A stretch of DNA of 64,000 nt from Sphaerisporangium rubeum (GTDB taxonomy: Bacteria; Actinomycetota; Actinomycetes; Streptosporangiales; Streptosporangiaceae), in assembly GCF_014207705.1 (NCBI RefSeq), contig NZ_JACHIU010000001.1:2162501-2226500 (forward strand). Reading direction: 5' to 3'. The notes below the pieces were generated by a model. The model saw nothing but the letters and a program-made list of their open reading frames with translations, searched no databases and had not been told where the DNA came from. Numbering within the stretch: position 1 is the stretch's first letter; each line of letters begins with the position of its first letter. The translations under genes and the position numbers were made by a program. This document shows positions 8,984 to 19,184 of the stretch, piece after piece.

Positions 8984-11028
8984 ACCGGGTACGCGCCAGG
9001 CTGGTGGTGCTGCAGTTCCTGGTGATCACCCTGCTGGTGGTGCTGGGGCTGCGCCTGTGGCAGGTGCAGGTGGTGCGCGGACCGCAGTTCGTCGCCGCGG
9101 CCACCGAGACCCGCACCAGGGATGTGATCGTCCCGGCGGTCCGCGGCCCGATCCTGGACGCCAGAGGCCGTCCCCTGGTGCGCAACCGTTCCGCGCTGGT
9201 GGTGTCGGTGGACCGCGCCGAGCTCGAACGCATGCGTGACGGCGGCGCCGCCGTGCTCGGACGTCTCGCCACGGTGCTCGGCCGTCCGGTCAAGGAGCTG
9301 CGCCAGCGCATACGTCCCTGCGGCCCGCACGTGACCCGTCCCTGCTGGCCGGGGTCGTTGTACTCGCCGATCCCCATCGACGACAAGGTGTCCACCCGCC
9401 AGGCCCTGCAGATCCTGGAGCGCCAGGAGGACTTCCCCGGTGTGCACGCCGAGGTGCAGGCCGTCCGGGAGTACCCCCTCGGCGCCGGAGCCTCGCAGAC
9501 GCTCGGCTACCTTCAGCCGGTCACCGAGGAGGAGCTGAAGAAGCGCTCCACGCTGAAGGCCAACTTCTCCGGTGTGGACCTCGTCGGCCGCGACGGCCTG
9601 GAGTACGTGTACGACGAGGAGTTGCGTGGCTCCTCCGGCCTGCGCCGCGTGCAGGTGGACCGCATGGGCAAGGTGCTCGGGGTCGAGCGCCAGACCTCCC
9701 CGGTCCCCGGCGCCATCTTGATCACCCACATGGACACCGGTGTGCAGAGGGCCGTCGACCAGGCGCTGGCCCACGCGATGAAGAACGCGCCGAAGGCCGA
9801 CGGCGCCGCCGCTGTCGTGCTGGACGTGCGGACCGGCGGCGTCATCGCGCTCGGCAGCATGCCGACGTACGACCCGGCGGTGTGGGCCGGCGGCATCTCC
9901 GAGAAGGAGTACCGGAGTCTGCTGTCGGAGAAGGCCGGCCTGCCGCTGATCTCGCGCGCCACGCACGGCCAGTACGCACCCGGCTCGACCTTCAAGATCT
10001 CGTCGGTGTCGGCGATGGTCAGGGACGGCTACCCGCTGAAGGGCACCTACGACTGCCCCGGCGCCTACGACGTCGCGGGGACGTCGTTCCACAACTTCCA
10101 CGGCATCGGCCTCGGCCCCATGAACCTCCACACCGCGCTGGTGAAGTCCTGCGACACGATCTTCTACCGCGCGGCGTACGAGATGTGGAAACGCGACGGC
10201 GGCGACAAACCGGTCCCCCATCCCAAGGAGCCGATGACCAACACCGCCAAGGCGTACGGCTTCGGCAGGCGCACCGGCATCGACCTGCCGGGGGAGGTGC
10301 CCGGCCGCATCCCCGGCAGGAACTGGAAGAAGGAGCAGTGGAAGGCCACCAAGGACCTGAGCTGCCTGCGCGCCAGGACCGGCTACCCCGAGGTGGCCAA
10401 GAAGGACCCGGGCCGGGCCGCCTACCTCAAGCGGCTGGCCAACGAGAACTGCCTGGAGGGTTTCGAGTGGCACGCCGCCGAGGCGGCCAACCTGTCCATC
10501 GGCCAGGGGGACGTGCTGGTCACACCGCTGCAGCTTGCCGTGGCGTACGCCGCGCTCGTCGGGGACGGCAGGTTGCGCAGCCCGCGGATCGCCAAGGCGA
10601 TCGTCAGCCCCGACGGCACGCGGGTGCGCGAGGTCACGGCCCCGGTGACGGGCCGGCTGCCGGTGGACAAGGGGACACGTGACTACATCCGCAACGCGCT
10701 GAGTGAGGTGACGTCCGACGGCACCGCGGCGGGTGCGTTCGGCGGCTTCCCCATGAACGTCGTCAAGATCGGCGGCAAGACCGGCACGGCCGAGGTGTAC
10801 GGCAAGGAGGACACCTCGTGGTTCGCGTCGTTCGCTCCGGCGGGTGACCCGCGGTTCGTGGTCGTCGTCACCGTCTCGCAGGGTGGTCAAGGCGCCATGG
10901 CCGCCGCGCCGGCGGCCCGCGAGATCTGGGAGGCCATCTACGGCATCAAGGGCAAGGCGGCGCTGCCTGGCGGCCGGCCCCCGGACCGGCTGCCGACGAT
11001 CAACAGGGACGGGACGGTGGCCGAGTGA
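8980..11028 (+). CDS. mrdA: penicillin-binding protein 2 (class B transpeptidase)
   Basis: The product is 682 aa: an N-terminal membrane anchor (about residues 8-25), a dimerisation domain, and a C-terminal transpeptidase. The serine nucleophile is S336 in STFK, the SxN-type motif appears as SCD within KSCDTIFY, as in other PBP2 proteins, and the third motif is KTG in GGKTGTAEV. It cross-links peptidoglycan outside the membrane together with the RodA polymerase encoded next. The GTG start overlaps the mreD stop, and the stop overlaps the rodA start, by four bases each. Confidence 0.96.
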   Translation: MNRVRARLVVLQFLVITLLVVLGLRLWQVQVVRGPQFVAAATETRTRDVIVPAVRGPILDARGRPLVRNRSALVVSVDRAELERMRDGGAAVLGRLATVLGRPVKELRQRIRPCGPHVTRPCWPGSLYSPIPIDDKVSTRQALQILERQEDFPGVHAEVQAVREYPLGAGASQTLGYLQPVTEEELKKRSTLKANFSGVDLVGRDGLEYVYDEELRGSSGLRRVQVDRMGKVLGVERQTSPVPGAILITHMDTGVQRAVDQALAHAMKNAPKADGAAAVVLDVRTGGVIALGSMPTYDPAVWAGGISEKEYRSLLSEKAGLPLISRATHGQYAPGSTFKISSVSAMVRDGYPLKGTYDCPGAYDVAGTSFHNFHGIGLGPMNLHTALVKSCDTIFYRAAYEMWKRDGGDKPVPHPKEPMTNTAKAYGFGRRTGIDLPGEVPGRIPGRNWKKEQWKATKDLSCLRARTGYPEVAKKDPGRAAYLKRLANENCLEGFEWHAAEAANLSIGQGDVLVTPLQLAVAYAALVGDGRLRSPRIAKAIVSPDGTRVREVTAPVTGRLPVDKGTRDYIRNALSEVTSDGTAAGAFGGFPMNVVKIGGKTGTAEVYGKEDTSWFASFAPAGDPRFVVVVTVSQGGQGAMAAAPAAREIWEAIYGIKGKAALPGGRPPDRLPTINRDGTVAE

Positions 11029-12188
11029 ACCAGGCTCTCGCGCCGCAGGGTGACTCGTTGATCCAGCGGGCCATGGGTGCGCGGTCGGCGGTGTGGCGGC
11101 TGGACGGCGTGCTGCTCGTCGCCGTGCTCGCGCTGTCGGTGATCGGCACACTGCTGGTGTGGTCGTCCACCCGCACCTGGGCCGCGGGTGCGCCGACCGG
11201 CATGGTGAAGAAGCACATACTGAACCTGCTCATCGGCTGGGCCCTGTGCGGGCTCGCCGCCACGGCCGACCAGCGCAGGCTCCGGGTGTACGCGCCGGTG
11301 GTGTACGGCGTGTCGCTGCTCGGGCTGCTCGCGGTGATCACCCCGCTGGGGTCGACCGTCAACGGTTCACACTCGTGGATCCTGCTCGGCGGCGGCTTCG
11401 CGGTGCAGCCGTCGGAGCTGGCCAAACCGGCCCTCGTCCTGATGCTCGGCGCGCTGCTCGCCGAGCCCGCCGCGGGCTCGGACCGGCCCCGGCCGCTGGA
11501 CCTGCTGCTCGGCCTGTTCGCCGCGGCCGTCCCGATGGGCCTGGTCATGCTCCAGCCGGACTTCGGCACCACCATGGTGCTCGCCGTCACCACCGGCGCG
11601 CTGATCATCTTCGCGGGCCTGCGTAAACGCTGGATCGTCGCGCTCGGCCTGCTGGCGCTGCTCGGGGGCCTCGCGGTCTGGTTCTTCGGCCTGCTCAAGC
11701 CGTACCAGATCGCGCGGTTCACCGCCTTCATCGACCCGGCCAACGATCCGCGCGGCGCCGGGTACAACAGCACACAGGCGCTGATCGCCATCGGGTCGGG
11801 TGAGCTGTTCGGCAAGGGGCTGTTCCACGGAGGTCAGACCACCGGCCGGTTCGTGCCGGAGCAGCACACCGACTTCATCTTCACCGTGGTGGGGGAGGAG
11901 TTCGGCTTCCTCGGCGCGTTCACCGTGGTCGCGCTGCTCGGCGTGGTGCTGTTGCGCGGGCTGCGCATCGCGCGCCACTGCGAGGACCGCTTCAGCGCGC
12001 TCATGGCCGGCGGCATCGTCTGCTGGTTCGCCTTCCAGACGTATGTGAACGTCGGCATGACCATCGGCATCATGCCGATCACCGGTGTGCCGCTGCCGTT
12101 CGTCTCCTACGGCGGCACGGCGACGTTCGCCAACATGATCGCCATCGGATTGCTCCAGGCCGTGCACGTCAGGGAACGGCGCTTCTGA
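11025..12188 (+). CDS. rodA: RodA, SEDS-family peptidoglycan polymerase
   Basis: The product is 387 aa with ten predicted membrane segments. The SEDS signatures are present: FAVQPSELAK near residues 125-134, the catalytic aspartate region LQPDFGTTM near 175-183, and the C-terminal ITGVPLPFVSYGGTA block. It polymerises lipid II as partner of the PBP2 encoded just upstream. GTG 11025 overlaps the mrdA stop. It is the last gene of the mre operon; a weak 8-bp stem at 12200-12230 follows. Confidence 0.95.
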   Translation: MNQALAPQGDSLIQRAMGARSAVWRLDGVLLVAVLALSVIGTLLVWSSTRTWAAGAPTGMVKKHILNLLIGWALCGLAATADQRRLRVYAPVVYGVSLLGLLAVITPLGSTVNGSHSWILLGGGFAVQPSELAKPALVLMLGALLAEPAAGSDRPRPLDLLLGLFAAAVPMGLVMLQPDFGTTMVLAVTTGALIIFAGLRKRWIVALGLLALLGGLAVWFFGLLKPYQIARFTAFIDPANDPRGAGYNSTQALIAIGSGELFGKGLFHGGQTTGRFVPEQHTDFIFTVVGEEFGFLGAFTVVALLGVVLLRGLRIARHCEDRFSALMAGGIVCWFAFQTYVNVGMTIGIMPITGVPLPFVSYGGTATFANMIAIGLLQAVHVRERRF

Positions 12189-12257
12189 GGGCCGGCAGGC
12201 GCCTCGCCGTGTCATGCCCGGTGCGAGGCGTGCTGAGCAGGAACTACCCTTGGACAC

Positions 12258-14180
12258 ATGTCTGTCGAGTCGCTGTTTCCCCGCCTGGAAGCGCTGCTGC
12301 CCCGGGTGCAGAAGCCCATCCAGTACGTCGGGGGTGAGCTCAATTCGACTGTCAGGGACTGGGACGAGGCGGACGTCCGCTGGGCCTTGATGTATCCGGA
12401 CGCCTACGAGGTGGGCCTGCCCAACCAAGGCGTGCAGATCCTCTACGAGATCCTCAACGAGCTGCCCGCCACCCTGGCCGAGCGCACCTACGCCGTGTGG
12501 CCCGACCTTGAGGCGCTGATGCGCGAGCACGGCCTGCCGCAGTTCACCGTCGACGCGCACCGGCCGGTGCGCGCGTTCGACGTGCTCGGCGTGTCGTTCT
12601 CCACCGAGCTCGGCTACACCAACCTGCTGACCGCGCTCGACCTGGCCGGCATCCCGCTCGCGGCCGCCGACCGCGGCGAGGACGACCCGATCGTGCTGGC
12701 CGGCGGTCACGCGGCGTTCAACCCCGAGCCGATCGCCGACTTCCTGGACGCCGCGGTGCTCGGCGACGGCGAGCAGATCGCCATCGCGATCTCCGAGGTG
12801 ATCCGCGAGTGGAAGGCCGAGGGCAGCCCCGGCGGCCGTGACGAGCTGCTCATGCGCCTCGCCTCCACCGGCGGGGTGTACGTCCCGAAGTTCTACGACG
12901 TCGAGTACCACCCCGACGGCCGCATCGCCAGGGTCGCGCCGAACCGGCCAGGTGTGCCGTGGCGGGTGCACAAGCACACCGTCATGGACCTCGACGAGTG
13001 GCCCTACCCGAAGAAGCCGCTGGTCCCGCTGGCCGAGACGGTGCACGAGCGGTTCAGTGTCGAGATCTTCCGCGGCTGCACCCGTGGCTGCCGGTTCTGC
13101 CAGGCCGGCATGATCACGCGGCCGGTGCGGGAGCGGTCGATCACCACGATCGGCGACATGGTCGAGGCCGGTGTGCGCGAGTCGGGGTTCAACGAGGTCG
13201 GCCTGCTGTCGCTGTCCAGCGCCGACCACTCCGAGATCGCCGACATCACCAAGGGCCTCGCCGACCGGTACGACGGCACCAACACCAGCCTGTCGCTGCC
13301 GTCGACGCGGGTCGACGCCTTCAACATCGACCTCGCGAACGAGCTGTCGCGCAACGGCCGCCGCTCGGGCCTGACGTTCGCCCCCGAAGGGGGTTCCGAG
13401 CGCATGCGCAAGGTCATCAACAAGATGGTCTCCGAGGACGACCTCATCCGCACCGTCACCGCGGCCTACGGCCAGGGGTGGCGCCAGGTGAAGCTGTACT
13501 TCATGTGCGGGCTGCCGACCGAGACCGACGAGGACGTGCTCGGCATCGCCGATCTCGCCAAGAAGGTCATCAAGGCGGGCCGTGAGGCCACCGGCACCCG
13601 TGACGTGCGCTGCACGGTGTCCATCGGCGGGTTCGTGCCGAAGCCGCACACCCCGTTCCAGTGGGCCGCGCAGACCGACCACGAGACCGTCGACGACCGC
13701 CTGGCGAAGCTCAGGAACGCGTTGCGCTCCGACAAGGAGTTCGGCAAGGCCATCGGGTACCGCTACCACGACGGCAAGCCGTCCATCGTCGAGGGCCTGC
13801 TGTCGCGGGGTGACCGCCGGGTCGGCGCGGTGATCAGGGCCGTCTGGGAGGACGGCGGCCGGTTCGACGGCTGGAGCGAGCACTTCTCCTACGACCGCTG
13901 GATGGCCTGCGCCGAGAAGGCGCTGGCCGGTCAGCCGGTCGACGTCGACTGGTACACCACCAGGGAGCGCGACGAGGTCGAGGTGCTGCCCTGGGACCAC
14001 CTGGACGCCGGGCTGGACCGCGAGTGGCTGTGGCAGGACTGGCAGGACGCCGTCTCGGAGACCGAGGTCGAGGACTGCCGCTGGACCCCCTGCTACGACT
14101 GCGGCGTCTGCCCCACCATGGGGACCGAGATCCAGGTCGGCCCCACCGGCCGGAAGCTGCTCCCCCTGACCGTCGTCTGA
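12258..14180 (+). CDS. B12-binding radical SAM protein (TIGR03960 family)
   Basis: The product is 640 aa with an N-terminal cobalamin-binding-type domain and a radical SAM core whose cluster motif is CTRGCRFC (CxxxCxxC) near residue 274. The family lies beside the DUF2344 gene in many actinobacteria and is thought to act on tRNA or rRNA, but no reaction is established as far as I can tell. It ends in a cysteine cluster (CYDCGVC) near residue 616. There is no Shine-Dalgarno; TACCCT at 12245-12250 lies seven bases before the ATG, so the transcript is probably leaderless. Confidence 0.92.
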   Translation: MSVESLFPRLEALLPRVQKPIQYVGGELNSTVRDWDEADVRWALMYPDAYEVGLPNQGVQILYEILNELPATLAERTYAVWPDLEALMREHGLPQFTVDAHRPVRAFDVLGVSFSTELGYTNLLTALDLAGIPLAAADRGEDDPIVLAGGHAAFNPEPIADFLDAAVLGDGEQIAIAISEVIREWKAEGSPGGRDELLMRLASTGGVYVPKFYDVEYHPDGRIARVAPNRPGVPWRVHKHTVMDLDEWPYPKKPLVPLAETVHERFSVEIFRGCTRGCRFCQAGMITRPVRERSITTIGDMVEAGVRESGFNEVGLLSLSSADHSEIADITKGLADRYDGTNTSLSLPSTRVDAFNIDLANELSRNGRRSGLTFAPEGGSERMRKVINKMVSEDDLIRTVTAAYGQGWRQVKLYFMCGLPTETDEDVLGIADLAKKVIKAGREATGTRDVRCTVSIGGFVPKPHTPFQWAAQTDHETVDDRLAKLRNALRSDKEFGKAIGYRYHDGKPSIVEGLLSRGDRRVGAVIRAVWEDGGRFDGWSEHFSYDRWMACAEKALAGQPVDVDWYTTRERDEVEVLPWDHLDAGLDREWLWQDWQDAVSETEVEDCRWTPCYDCGVCPTMGTEIQVGPTGRKLLPLTVV

Positions 14181-14339
14181 GACACGACGCGGGGAAGCGC
14201 ACACGGCCTGTCATCGTTGCATGCTGTAGAGCCGTCCCGCCGGGTGACCGGGGCCCGTCGTCACGAGCCCCGGCCGCCCCGGCGCCCCTATCCTGAGTAG
14301 GAGGTCAAGGGGACGGTACGACGGAGAAAGGACGATTAG

Positions 14340-15152
14340 CTGAAGAACCCTGTACCTGATGGGCCCCCGCCCGCGCCGGTGGTGCAGCGCCTCCGGGTGC
14401 GGTACGCCAAGCGCGGCAGGCTGCGGTTCACCAGTCACCGAGACATCTCGCGCGCCGTGGAGCGCGCGGTGCGCCGAGCCGGCATCCCCGTCGGCTTCAG
14501 CGCGGGGTTCACACCCCACCCGAAGATCTCATACGCGGGTGCCGCCCCCACCGGGGTGGCCAGCGAAGCGGAATATCTGGAGATCGGCGTCGTGTCGGCC
14601 TGCGTGCCCGACCGCGTCCGAGCCCAACTGGACTCCTCGTTGCCTCCGGGTCTCGACGTTCTCGACGTGGTCGAGGCGCGGGCCGGCAGCCTGGCCGACC
14701 GGCTGGAGTTCTCCGAGTGGGAGGTGCGCCTTCCCGGCGCCTCGGCGAGGGAGGCCGAGGTCGCGGTGAAGGAGTTCCTCACGCGGGACACGGTCGAGGT
14801 GGAACGCCTCACCAAAAAAGGAATGCGCCGTTTCGACGCCAGGCAGGCCGTGCACACCCTGACGGCGGGCGACGAGACGACGGTCACGGCGGACGGGGCC
14901 TCCGGCCCGCCGTGTGCGATACTGCGTATGGTCGTACGGCAGGTGACACCCGCCGTCCGGCCCGATGACGTGCTCACGGGTCTGCGTCTTGTCGCTGGTT
15001 TCGCGCCGCCGTCACCCCCTGAGGTGACCAGGCTGGCGCAGGGACCGCTCGACGCGCACACCGGTGGAACCGCCGACCCGCTCGACCTGGACCGCGACGT
15101 TCGCGGCGGCGAGACGGGGCCGGCTGTGCGGCACGTCGATGACCACAAATAG
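14340..15152 (+). CDS. DUF2344 (TIGR03936) protein, partner of the radical SAM protein
   Basis: The family peptide RVRYAKRGRLRFTSHRD is near the N-terminus, followed by PHPKISYA. The product contains about 257 to 270 aa depending on the start. A GTG at 14379 has no ribosome binding site, whereas a CTG at 14340 is preceded by AAAGGA at good spacing and by an in-frame stop, and adds a short proline-rich lead (LKNPVPDG) of the kind seen in relatives. CTG is therefore preferred but unproven. The domain occurs fused to the radical SAM protein in some bacteria, so the two probably act together. Confidence 0.85.
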   Translation: MKNPVPDGPPPAPVVQRLRVRYAKRGRLRFTSHRDISRAVERAVRRAGIPVGFSAGFTPHPKISYAGAAPTGVASEAEYLEIGVVSACVPDRVRAQLDSSLPPGLDVLDVVEARAGSLADRLEFSEWEVRLPGASAREAEVAVKEFLTRDTVEVERLTKKGMRRFDARQAVHTLTAGDETTVTADGASGPPCAILRMVVRQVTPAVRPDDVLTGLRLVAGFAPPSPPEVTRLAQGPLDAHTGGTADPLDLDRDVRGGETGPAVRHVDDHK

Positions 15153-15254
15153 GACTTGGCGCCGGGCCCCGCGAGGCGGACCGGCGTACAGCGAGAGACG
15201 AGAGCTCCCGCGCGGCGCGGTGACGCGCCCGGGAGCTGACGGGAGAACGCCCGC

Positions 15255-18200
15255 ATGCTCGACAACGAGCCCATCGTCGGGGCCGCCGGCCTCGGCGGGG
15301 ATACAACGGAAAAGCAGGAGACCAAGACCCCGGTCCGGCGCCGCCGCGCGGCGAGCCGACCGGCGGGCCCGCCTCCGGAGGAGACGGAGCGCGCCGCCAC
15401 CGCCGTGACCGGCACCGCCGACGGCGGCGGATCCGGAGCGGCGGACGGCGTCGCCGCCAGGACCGAAGCGACCGCCGACACCGGTGTCAGGACCGGTGCC
15501 GGCATCGGTACGGGTGACGCCGATGGTGGCACCGCCGACGCCGCGCCGGTGGCCGGCGAGACCGCGGAGGCGCCGGAGCCCGCCAAGCGGGTCACGCGCC
15601 GCCGTACGGCGGTCAAGGACGGTGAGGCGCCGGCGCGCCGCACCCGTGCCAGGAAGTCCGTCAAGGCGGACGCCGAGCCGGACGCCGCACCCGCGGCGCC
15701 GGTCGTCCCCGCGCAGGACACCCCGGCGGTCCAGCCGGACGACGCCGCGCAGGCACCGGTGACGGCCCCGGAGTTCCCCGCCGGTGAGTCCGTCACCGCT
15801 GCGCCGGAGGTCCCCGCGCAGGAGTCCGCTCCCGCCGCGCCGGCCCGCAGGCGGCGCAGCAGGAAGGCGGCCGTGGTCCCCGAGACCCCGGCGGCCCCCA
15901 CGGAACGATCCACCACCCCCGAGGTCGCCGCCACCCCGGACGCCGCCGCGTCAGGCGCCGGCGTGCCCGGCCAGGAGACCGGGGACGCCGGGGACATCGC
16001 CGGGGACATCGCCGGGGACATCGCCGAGGTGCTCCCCGAGGAGGAGGCGCTGGACGACGAGCCCGCGGGTGAGGACGTCGTCGAGGAGCCCAAGGCCGGG
16101 TCGTCCGGCGGCGCGACGTCGCTGTTCGCCGACCCGTTCGGCCTGACGGCGCTGACCGAGCAGGTCGCGTCGCCGGCCGTCGCGTTCCAGGCTCCCGCCG
16201 CGGTGTTCCAGCCGATCTTCCAGGCCCCCGAGCCGCGTGCCGTCGTGCCGCCGGTCGTGCCGCCGCAGCCCCGCCGTGCCGAGGAGCAGCGGCAGGAGGA
16301 ACGCGCCGAGGACGACGACCTCACCGAGGAGCCCGAGACCGCCGAGACGTCCGCCGAGGACGACGACCAGGACGACGCCGGTGGCCGTCGCCGCCGCCGT
16401 CGCAGGGGCGGCAGGGGCCGGGGCAAGGCCAGGGACGAGGCCGACGGCGACGAGAGCGGCGACGAGCCGGAGGCCGCGGAGGAGACCGCGGCCGAGGAGG
16501 AGCCGCAGGCCGAGGCCGCCGAGGACGACGACGAGGCCGGTGGTTCGCGCCGCCGCCGCCGGCGTCGCCGCCGCGGCACCGAGGACGCCGAGACCCACAC
16601 CGACGACCCGCCGAACACGGTGGTGCGCATCCGCGCTCCCCGCGCCGGCCGTTCCACGTCGGTGGACGAGGTGCAGGGCTTCCGGGGCTCCACCCGCCTG
16701 GAGGCCAAGAAGCAGCGCCGCCGGGAGGGCCGCGAGCAGGGCCGCCGCCGGCCGCCGGTGATCACCGAGTCGGAGTTCCTCGCGCGCCGTGAGTCGGTGG
16801 AGCGGGTCATGGTGGTGCGCCGCCAGGGTGGCCGCACCCAGATCGCGGTGCTGGAGGACGGCGTGCTCGTGGAGCACTACGTCGACCGCGAGTCCAGCCA
16901 GTCGTACGTCGGCAACGTCTACCTCGGCAAGGTGCAGAACGTCCTGCCGTCGATGGAGGCCGCGTTCATCGACATCGGCAAGGGCCGCAACGCCGTGCTG
17001 TACGCCGGTGAGGTCAATTTCGACACCGCGGGCCTCGAAGGCCAGCCGAAGCGCATCGAGTCGGCGCTGAAGTCGGGCCAGTCGGTGCTCGTGCAGGTCA
17101 CCAAGGACCCCATGGGTCACAAGGGTGCCAGGCTGACCAGCCAGATCAGCCTCCCGGGCCGTTACCTCGTGTACGTGCCGGACGGCTCGATGACCGGCAT
17201 CAGCCGCAAGCTGCCGGACAAGGAGCGCAGCAGGCTCAAGGCCATCCTCAAGAAGGTCATGCCGGAGAACGCCGGCGTCATCGTGCGCACCGCCGCCGAG
17301 GGTGCGTCGGAGGACGAGCTGAGCCGCGACGTGGCACGCCTGTCGGCGCAGTGGGAGGCGATCCAGCGCAAGGCCAAGTCCGGCAGCCCGCCTGAGCTGC
17401 TGTCGTCCGAGCCGGACCTCACGGTCCGTGTGGTGCGCGACGTGTTCAACGAGGACTTCTCCTCGCTGGTGGTCTCCGGTGACGAGGTGTGGGGCACGGT
17501 GGACGAGTACGTCCGCTACGTCGCGCCGCATCTGGCCGACCGCCTCACCAAGTGGGAGGACGGCGACGTCTTCGCGGCGTACCGCATCGACGAGCAGATC
17601 GCCAAGGCGATGGAGCGCAAGGTGTGGCTGCCGAGCGGCGGCTCCCTGGTGATCGACCGCACCGAGGCGATGACCGTGGTGGACGTCAACACCGGCAAGT
17701 TCACCGGCCAGGGTGGCAACCTGGAGGAGACGGTCACCAAGAACAACCTGGAGGCCGCCGAGGAGATCGTGCGGCAGCTCCGGTTGCGTGACATCGGCGG
17801 CATCATCGTCGTCGACTTCATCGACATGGTGCTGGAGAGCAACCGCGACCTGGTGCTGCGGCGCATGCTGGAGTGCCTGGCGCGCGACCGCACCAAGCAC
17901 CAGGTCGCCGAGGTGACCTCGCTCGGCCTGGTGCAGATGACGCGCAAGCGCGTGGGTCAGGGGCTGCTTGAGGCGTTCTCCACGCCGTGCGAGTGCTGCA
18001 ACGGCCGCGGGCTGATCGTGTCCTCGGAGCCGGTCGACGGCAAGCCCGAGCCCCGCGGCACGCAGGGCAAGATGGCCGTCGAGAAGGCCGTGGCGGAGAA
18101 GCTCGAGAAGGCCGCCGAGCGGGTCAAGGAGGGTGTCGCCGCCGTCGCGGCGAGCGGCGAGGCCCTGCGCGACAGCGTGACCGGCGCGCTGACCGGCGAG

Positions 18201-18269
18201 GAGCCGCAGCCCGCACGCGCGCGGCGCCGGCCGAGGAAGGCCACCCGGCCGGCCGGACCGGCGGAGTGA
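15255..18269 (+). CDS. rne: ribonuclease E/G
   Basis: The product is 1004 aa. Residues 1 to about 480 are a disordered Ala/Pro/Glu/Arg-rich extension with acidic runs and two basic patches (RRRRRRGGRGRGK type); such N-terminal extensions are typical of actinobacterial RNase E. The S1 domain starts near residue 515, and the DNase-like core carries DVNTG (near 808) and DFIDM (near 855), which hold the catalytic Mg aspartates. The zinc-link region reads CECC. The enzyme cuts single-stranded RNA in rRNA processing and mRNA decay. A GGGAG sequence precedes ATG 15255. Confidence 0.94.
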   Translation: MLDNEPIVGAAGLGGDTTEKQETKTPVRRRRAASRPAGPPPEETERAATAVTGTADGGGSGAADGVAARTEATADTGVRTGAGIGTGDADGGTADAAPVAGETAEAPEPAKRVTRRRTAVKDGEAPARRTRARKSVKADAEPDAAPAAPVVPAQDTPAVQPDDAAQAPVTAPEFPAGESVTAAPEVPAQESAPAAPARRRRSRKAAVVPETPAAPTERSTTPEVAATPDAAASGAGVPGQETGDAGDIAGDIAGDIAEVLPEEEALDDEPAGEDVVEEPKAGSSGGATSLFADPFGLTALTEQVASPAVAFQAPAAVFQPIFQAPEPRAVVPPVVPPQPRRAEEQRQEERAEDDDLTEEPETAETSAEDDDQDDAGGRRRRRRRGGRGRGKARDEADGDESGDEPEAAEETAAEEEPQAEAAEDDDEAGGSRRRRRRRRRGTEDAETHTDDPPNTVVRIRAPRAGRSTSVDEVQGFRGSTRLEAKKQRRREGREQGRRRPPVITESEFLARRESVERVMVVRRQGGRTQIAVLEDGVLVEHYVDRESSQSYVGNVYLGKVQNVLPSMEAAFIDIGKGRNAVLYAGEVNFDTAGLEGQPKRIESALKSGQSVLVQVTKDPMGHKGARLTSQISLPGRYLVYVPDGSMTGISRKLPDKERSRLKAILKKVMPENAGVIVRTAAEGASEDELSRDVARLSAQWEAIQRKAKSGSPPELLSSEPDLTVRVVRDVFNEDFSSLVVSGDEVWGTVDEYVRYVAPHLADRLTKWEDGDVFAAYRIDEQIAKAMERKVWLPSGGSLVIDRTEAMTVVDVNTGKFTGQGGNLEETVTKNNLEAAEEIVRQLRLRDIGGIIVVDFIDMVLESNRDLVLRRMLECLARDRTKHQVAEVTSLGLVQMTRKRVGQGLLEAFSTPCECCNGRGLIVSSEPVDGKPEPRGTQGKMAVEKAVAEKLEKAAERVKEGVAAVAASGEALRDSVTGALTGEEPQPARARRRPRKATRPAGPAE

Positions 18270-18296
18270 CAAGTCAGGCGCGCCTCGGCGTTCGGT

Positions 18297-18326
18297 TCGA
18301 CCAGGAGTCCCGCGATCCGGTATTCT
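18297..18326 (+). promoter_or_regulatory. candidate promoter of rplU-rpmA
   Basis: TTCGAC at 18297-18302 and TATTCT at 18321-18326 are separated by 18 bp, in the gap after rne. The leader to rplU would be about 130 nt. Confidence 0.5.
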
Positions 18327-18457
18327 AGTCAACCGGTGCGTCCGAGGCGCGCCTGCTTCGCGCGCCTAGCCCGGTTCGCCGGTCGTGTCATCGACGAAGA
18401 GCCGGATGCGAGTGGCGCGGTGTTCGAGGAGCAATCAGCCAGAAGAAGGGTTCCGCG

Positions 18458-18772
18458 GTGTACGCGATCGTTCGTTGCGGCGGCAGGCAGCAGAAGGTCT
18501 CCGTCGGTGACGTCCTCGAGGTGGACAAGGTCGCCGGTGAGGTCGGCTCCACGGTGCAGCTGGCGCCGGTGCTCGTCGTCAACGACGGCGATGTGACCAC
18601 CGACGCCACCAAGCTTGGCAGGTTCGAGATCACCGCCGAGATTCTCGGCGAGACCAAGGGCCCCAAGATCCGCATCCTCAAGTACAAGAACAAGACCGGT
18701 TACAAGAAGCGCCAGGGTCACCGCCAGCGGTACACCCAGGTGAAGGTGACCGGCATCAACCCCGGGAAGTAG
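18458..18772 (+). CDS. rplU: 50S ribosomal protein L21
   Basis: The product is 104 aa and begins [14 protein letters not shown], the L21 signature; the C-terminal [11 protein letters not shown] block contacts 23S rRNA. It starts with GTG after a purine-rich region. It forms an operon with rpmA 12 bp downstream. Confidence 0.97.
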   Translation: MYAIVRCGGRQQKVSVGDVLEVDKVAGEVGSTVQLAPVLVVNDGDVTTDATKLGRFEITAEILGETKGPKIRILKYKNKTGYKKRQGHRQRYTQVKVTGINPGK

Positions 18773-18784
18773 TGGTAGCGAATC

Positions 18785-19042
18785 ATGGCACACAAGAAGG
18801 GCGCCTCCTCCACCCGGAACGGCCGTGACTCCAATGCCCAGCGGCTCGGCGTCAAGCGTTTCGGTGGTCAGCTCGTCAACGCCGGCGAGATCATCGTCCG
18901 TCAGCGCGGCACCCACTTCCACCCCGGCGACAACGTCGGCCGCGGTGGCGACGACACGTTGTTCGCCCTGGTGGCCGGGCACGTGCAGTTCGGTAACAAG
19001 CGCGGCCGTCGTGCCGTGAGCATCGTCCCAGCCGCGGAGTAG
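18785..19042 (+). CDS. rpmA: 50S ribosomal protein L27
   Basis: The product is 85 aa. [16 protein letters not shown] is the canonical N-terminus, with no cleaved extension as seen in Firmicutes; this arm reaches the peptidyl transferase centre. The block [10 protein letters not shown] is diagnostic. Confidence 0.98.
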   Translation: MAHKKGASSTRNGRDSNAQRLGVKRFGGQLVNAGEIIVRQRGTHFHPGDNVGRGGDDTLFALVAGHVQFGNKRGRRAVSIVPAAE

Positions 19043-19103
19043 ATCCGCCGGCGGGGAGCACAGGGGCGAGCGAAGGGGCCGCAGGGCCTCAGAAGATCGT
19101 CGC

Positions 19104-19137
19104 ATGAGGCGGATCGACGTCGATCGATCCGCCTCAT
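19104..19137 (+). terminator. terminator between rpmA and obg
   Basis: A 14-bp perfect stem (19104-19117 with 19124-19137) closes a six-base loop, 61 bp after the rpmA stop. Read-through into obg would still be possible because no U-run follows. Confidence 0.7.
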
Positions 19138-19184
19138 CGTCGTTATGGGGGCCGTACCGGCCCGGAAGATCAGGAGTTCGGCGC

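Noticed and set aside
8959..11151. 730-aa antisense frame over mrdA
   Set aside because: It is a shadow of a clear penicillin-binding protein gene; sequence is low-complexity with no domain.
11367..14204. 945-aa antisense frame over rodA and the radical SAM gene
   Set aside because: It spans two well-identified genes and a gene boundary, which a real gene would not do.
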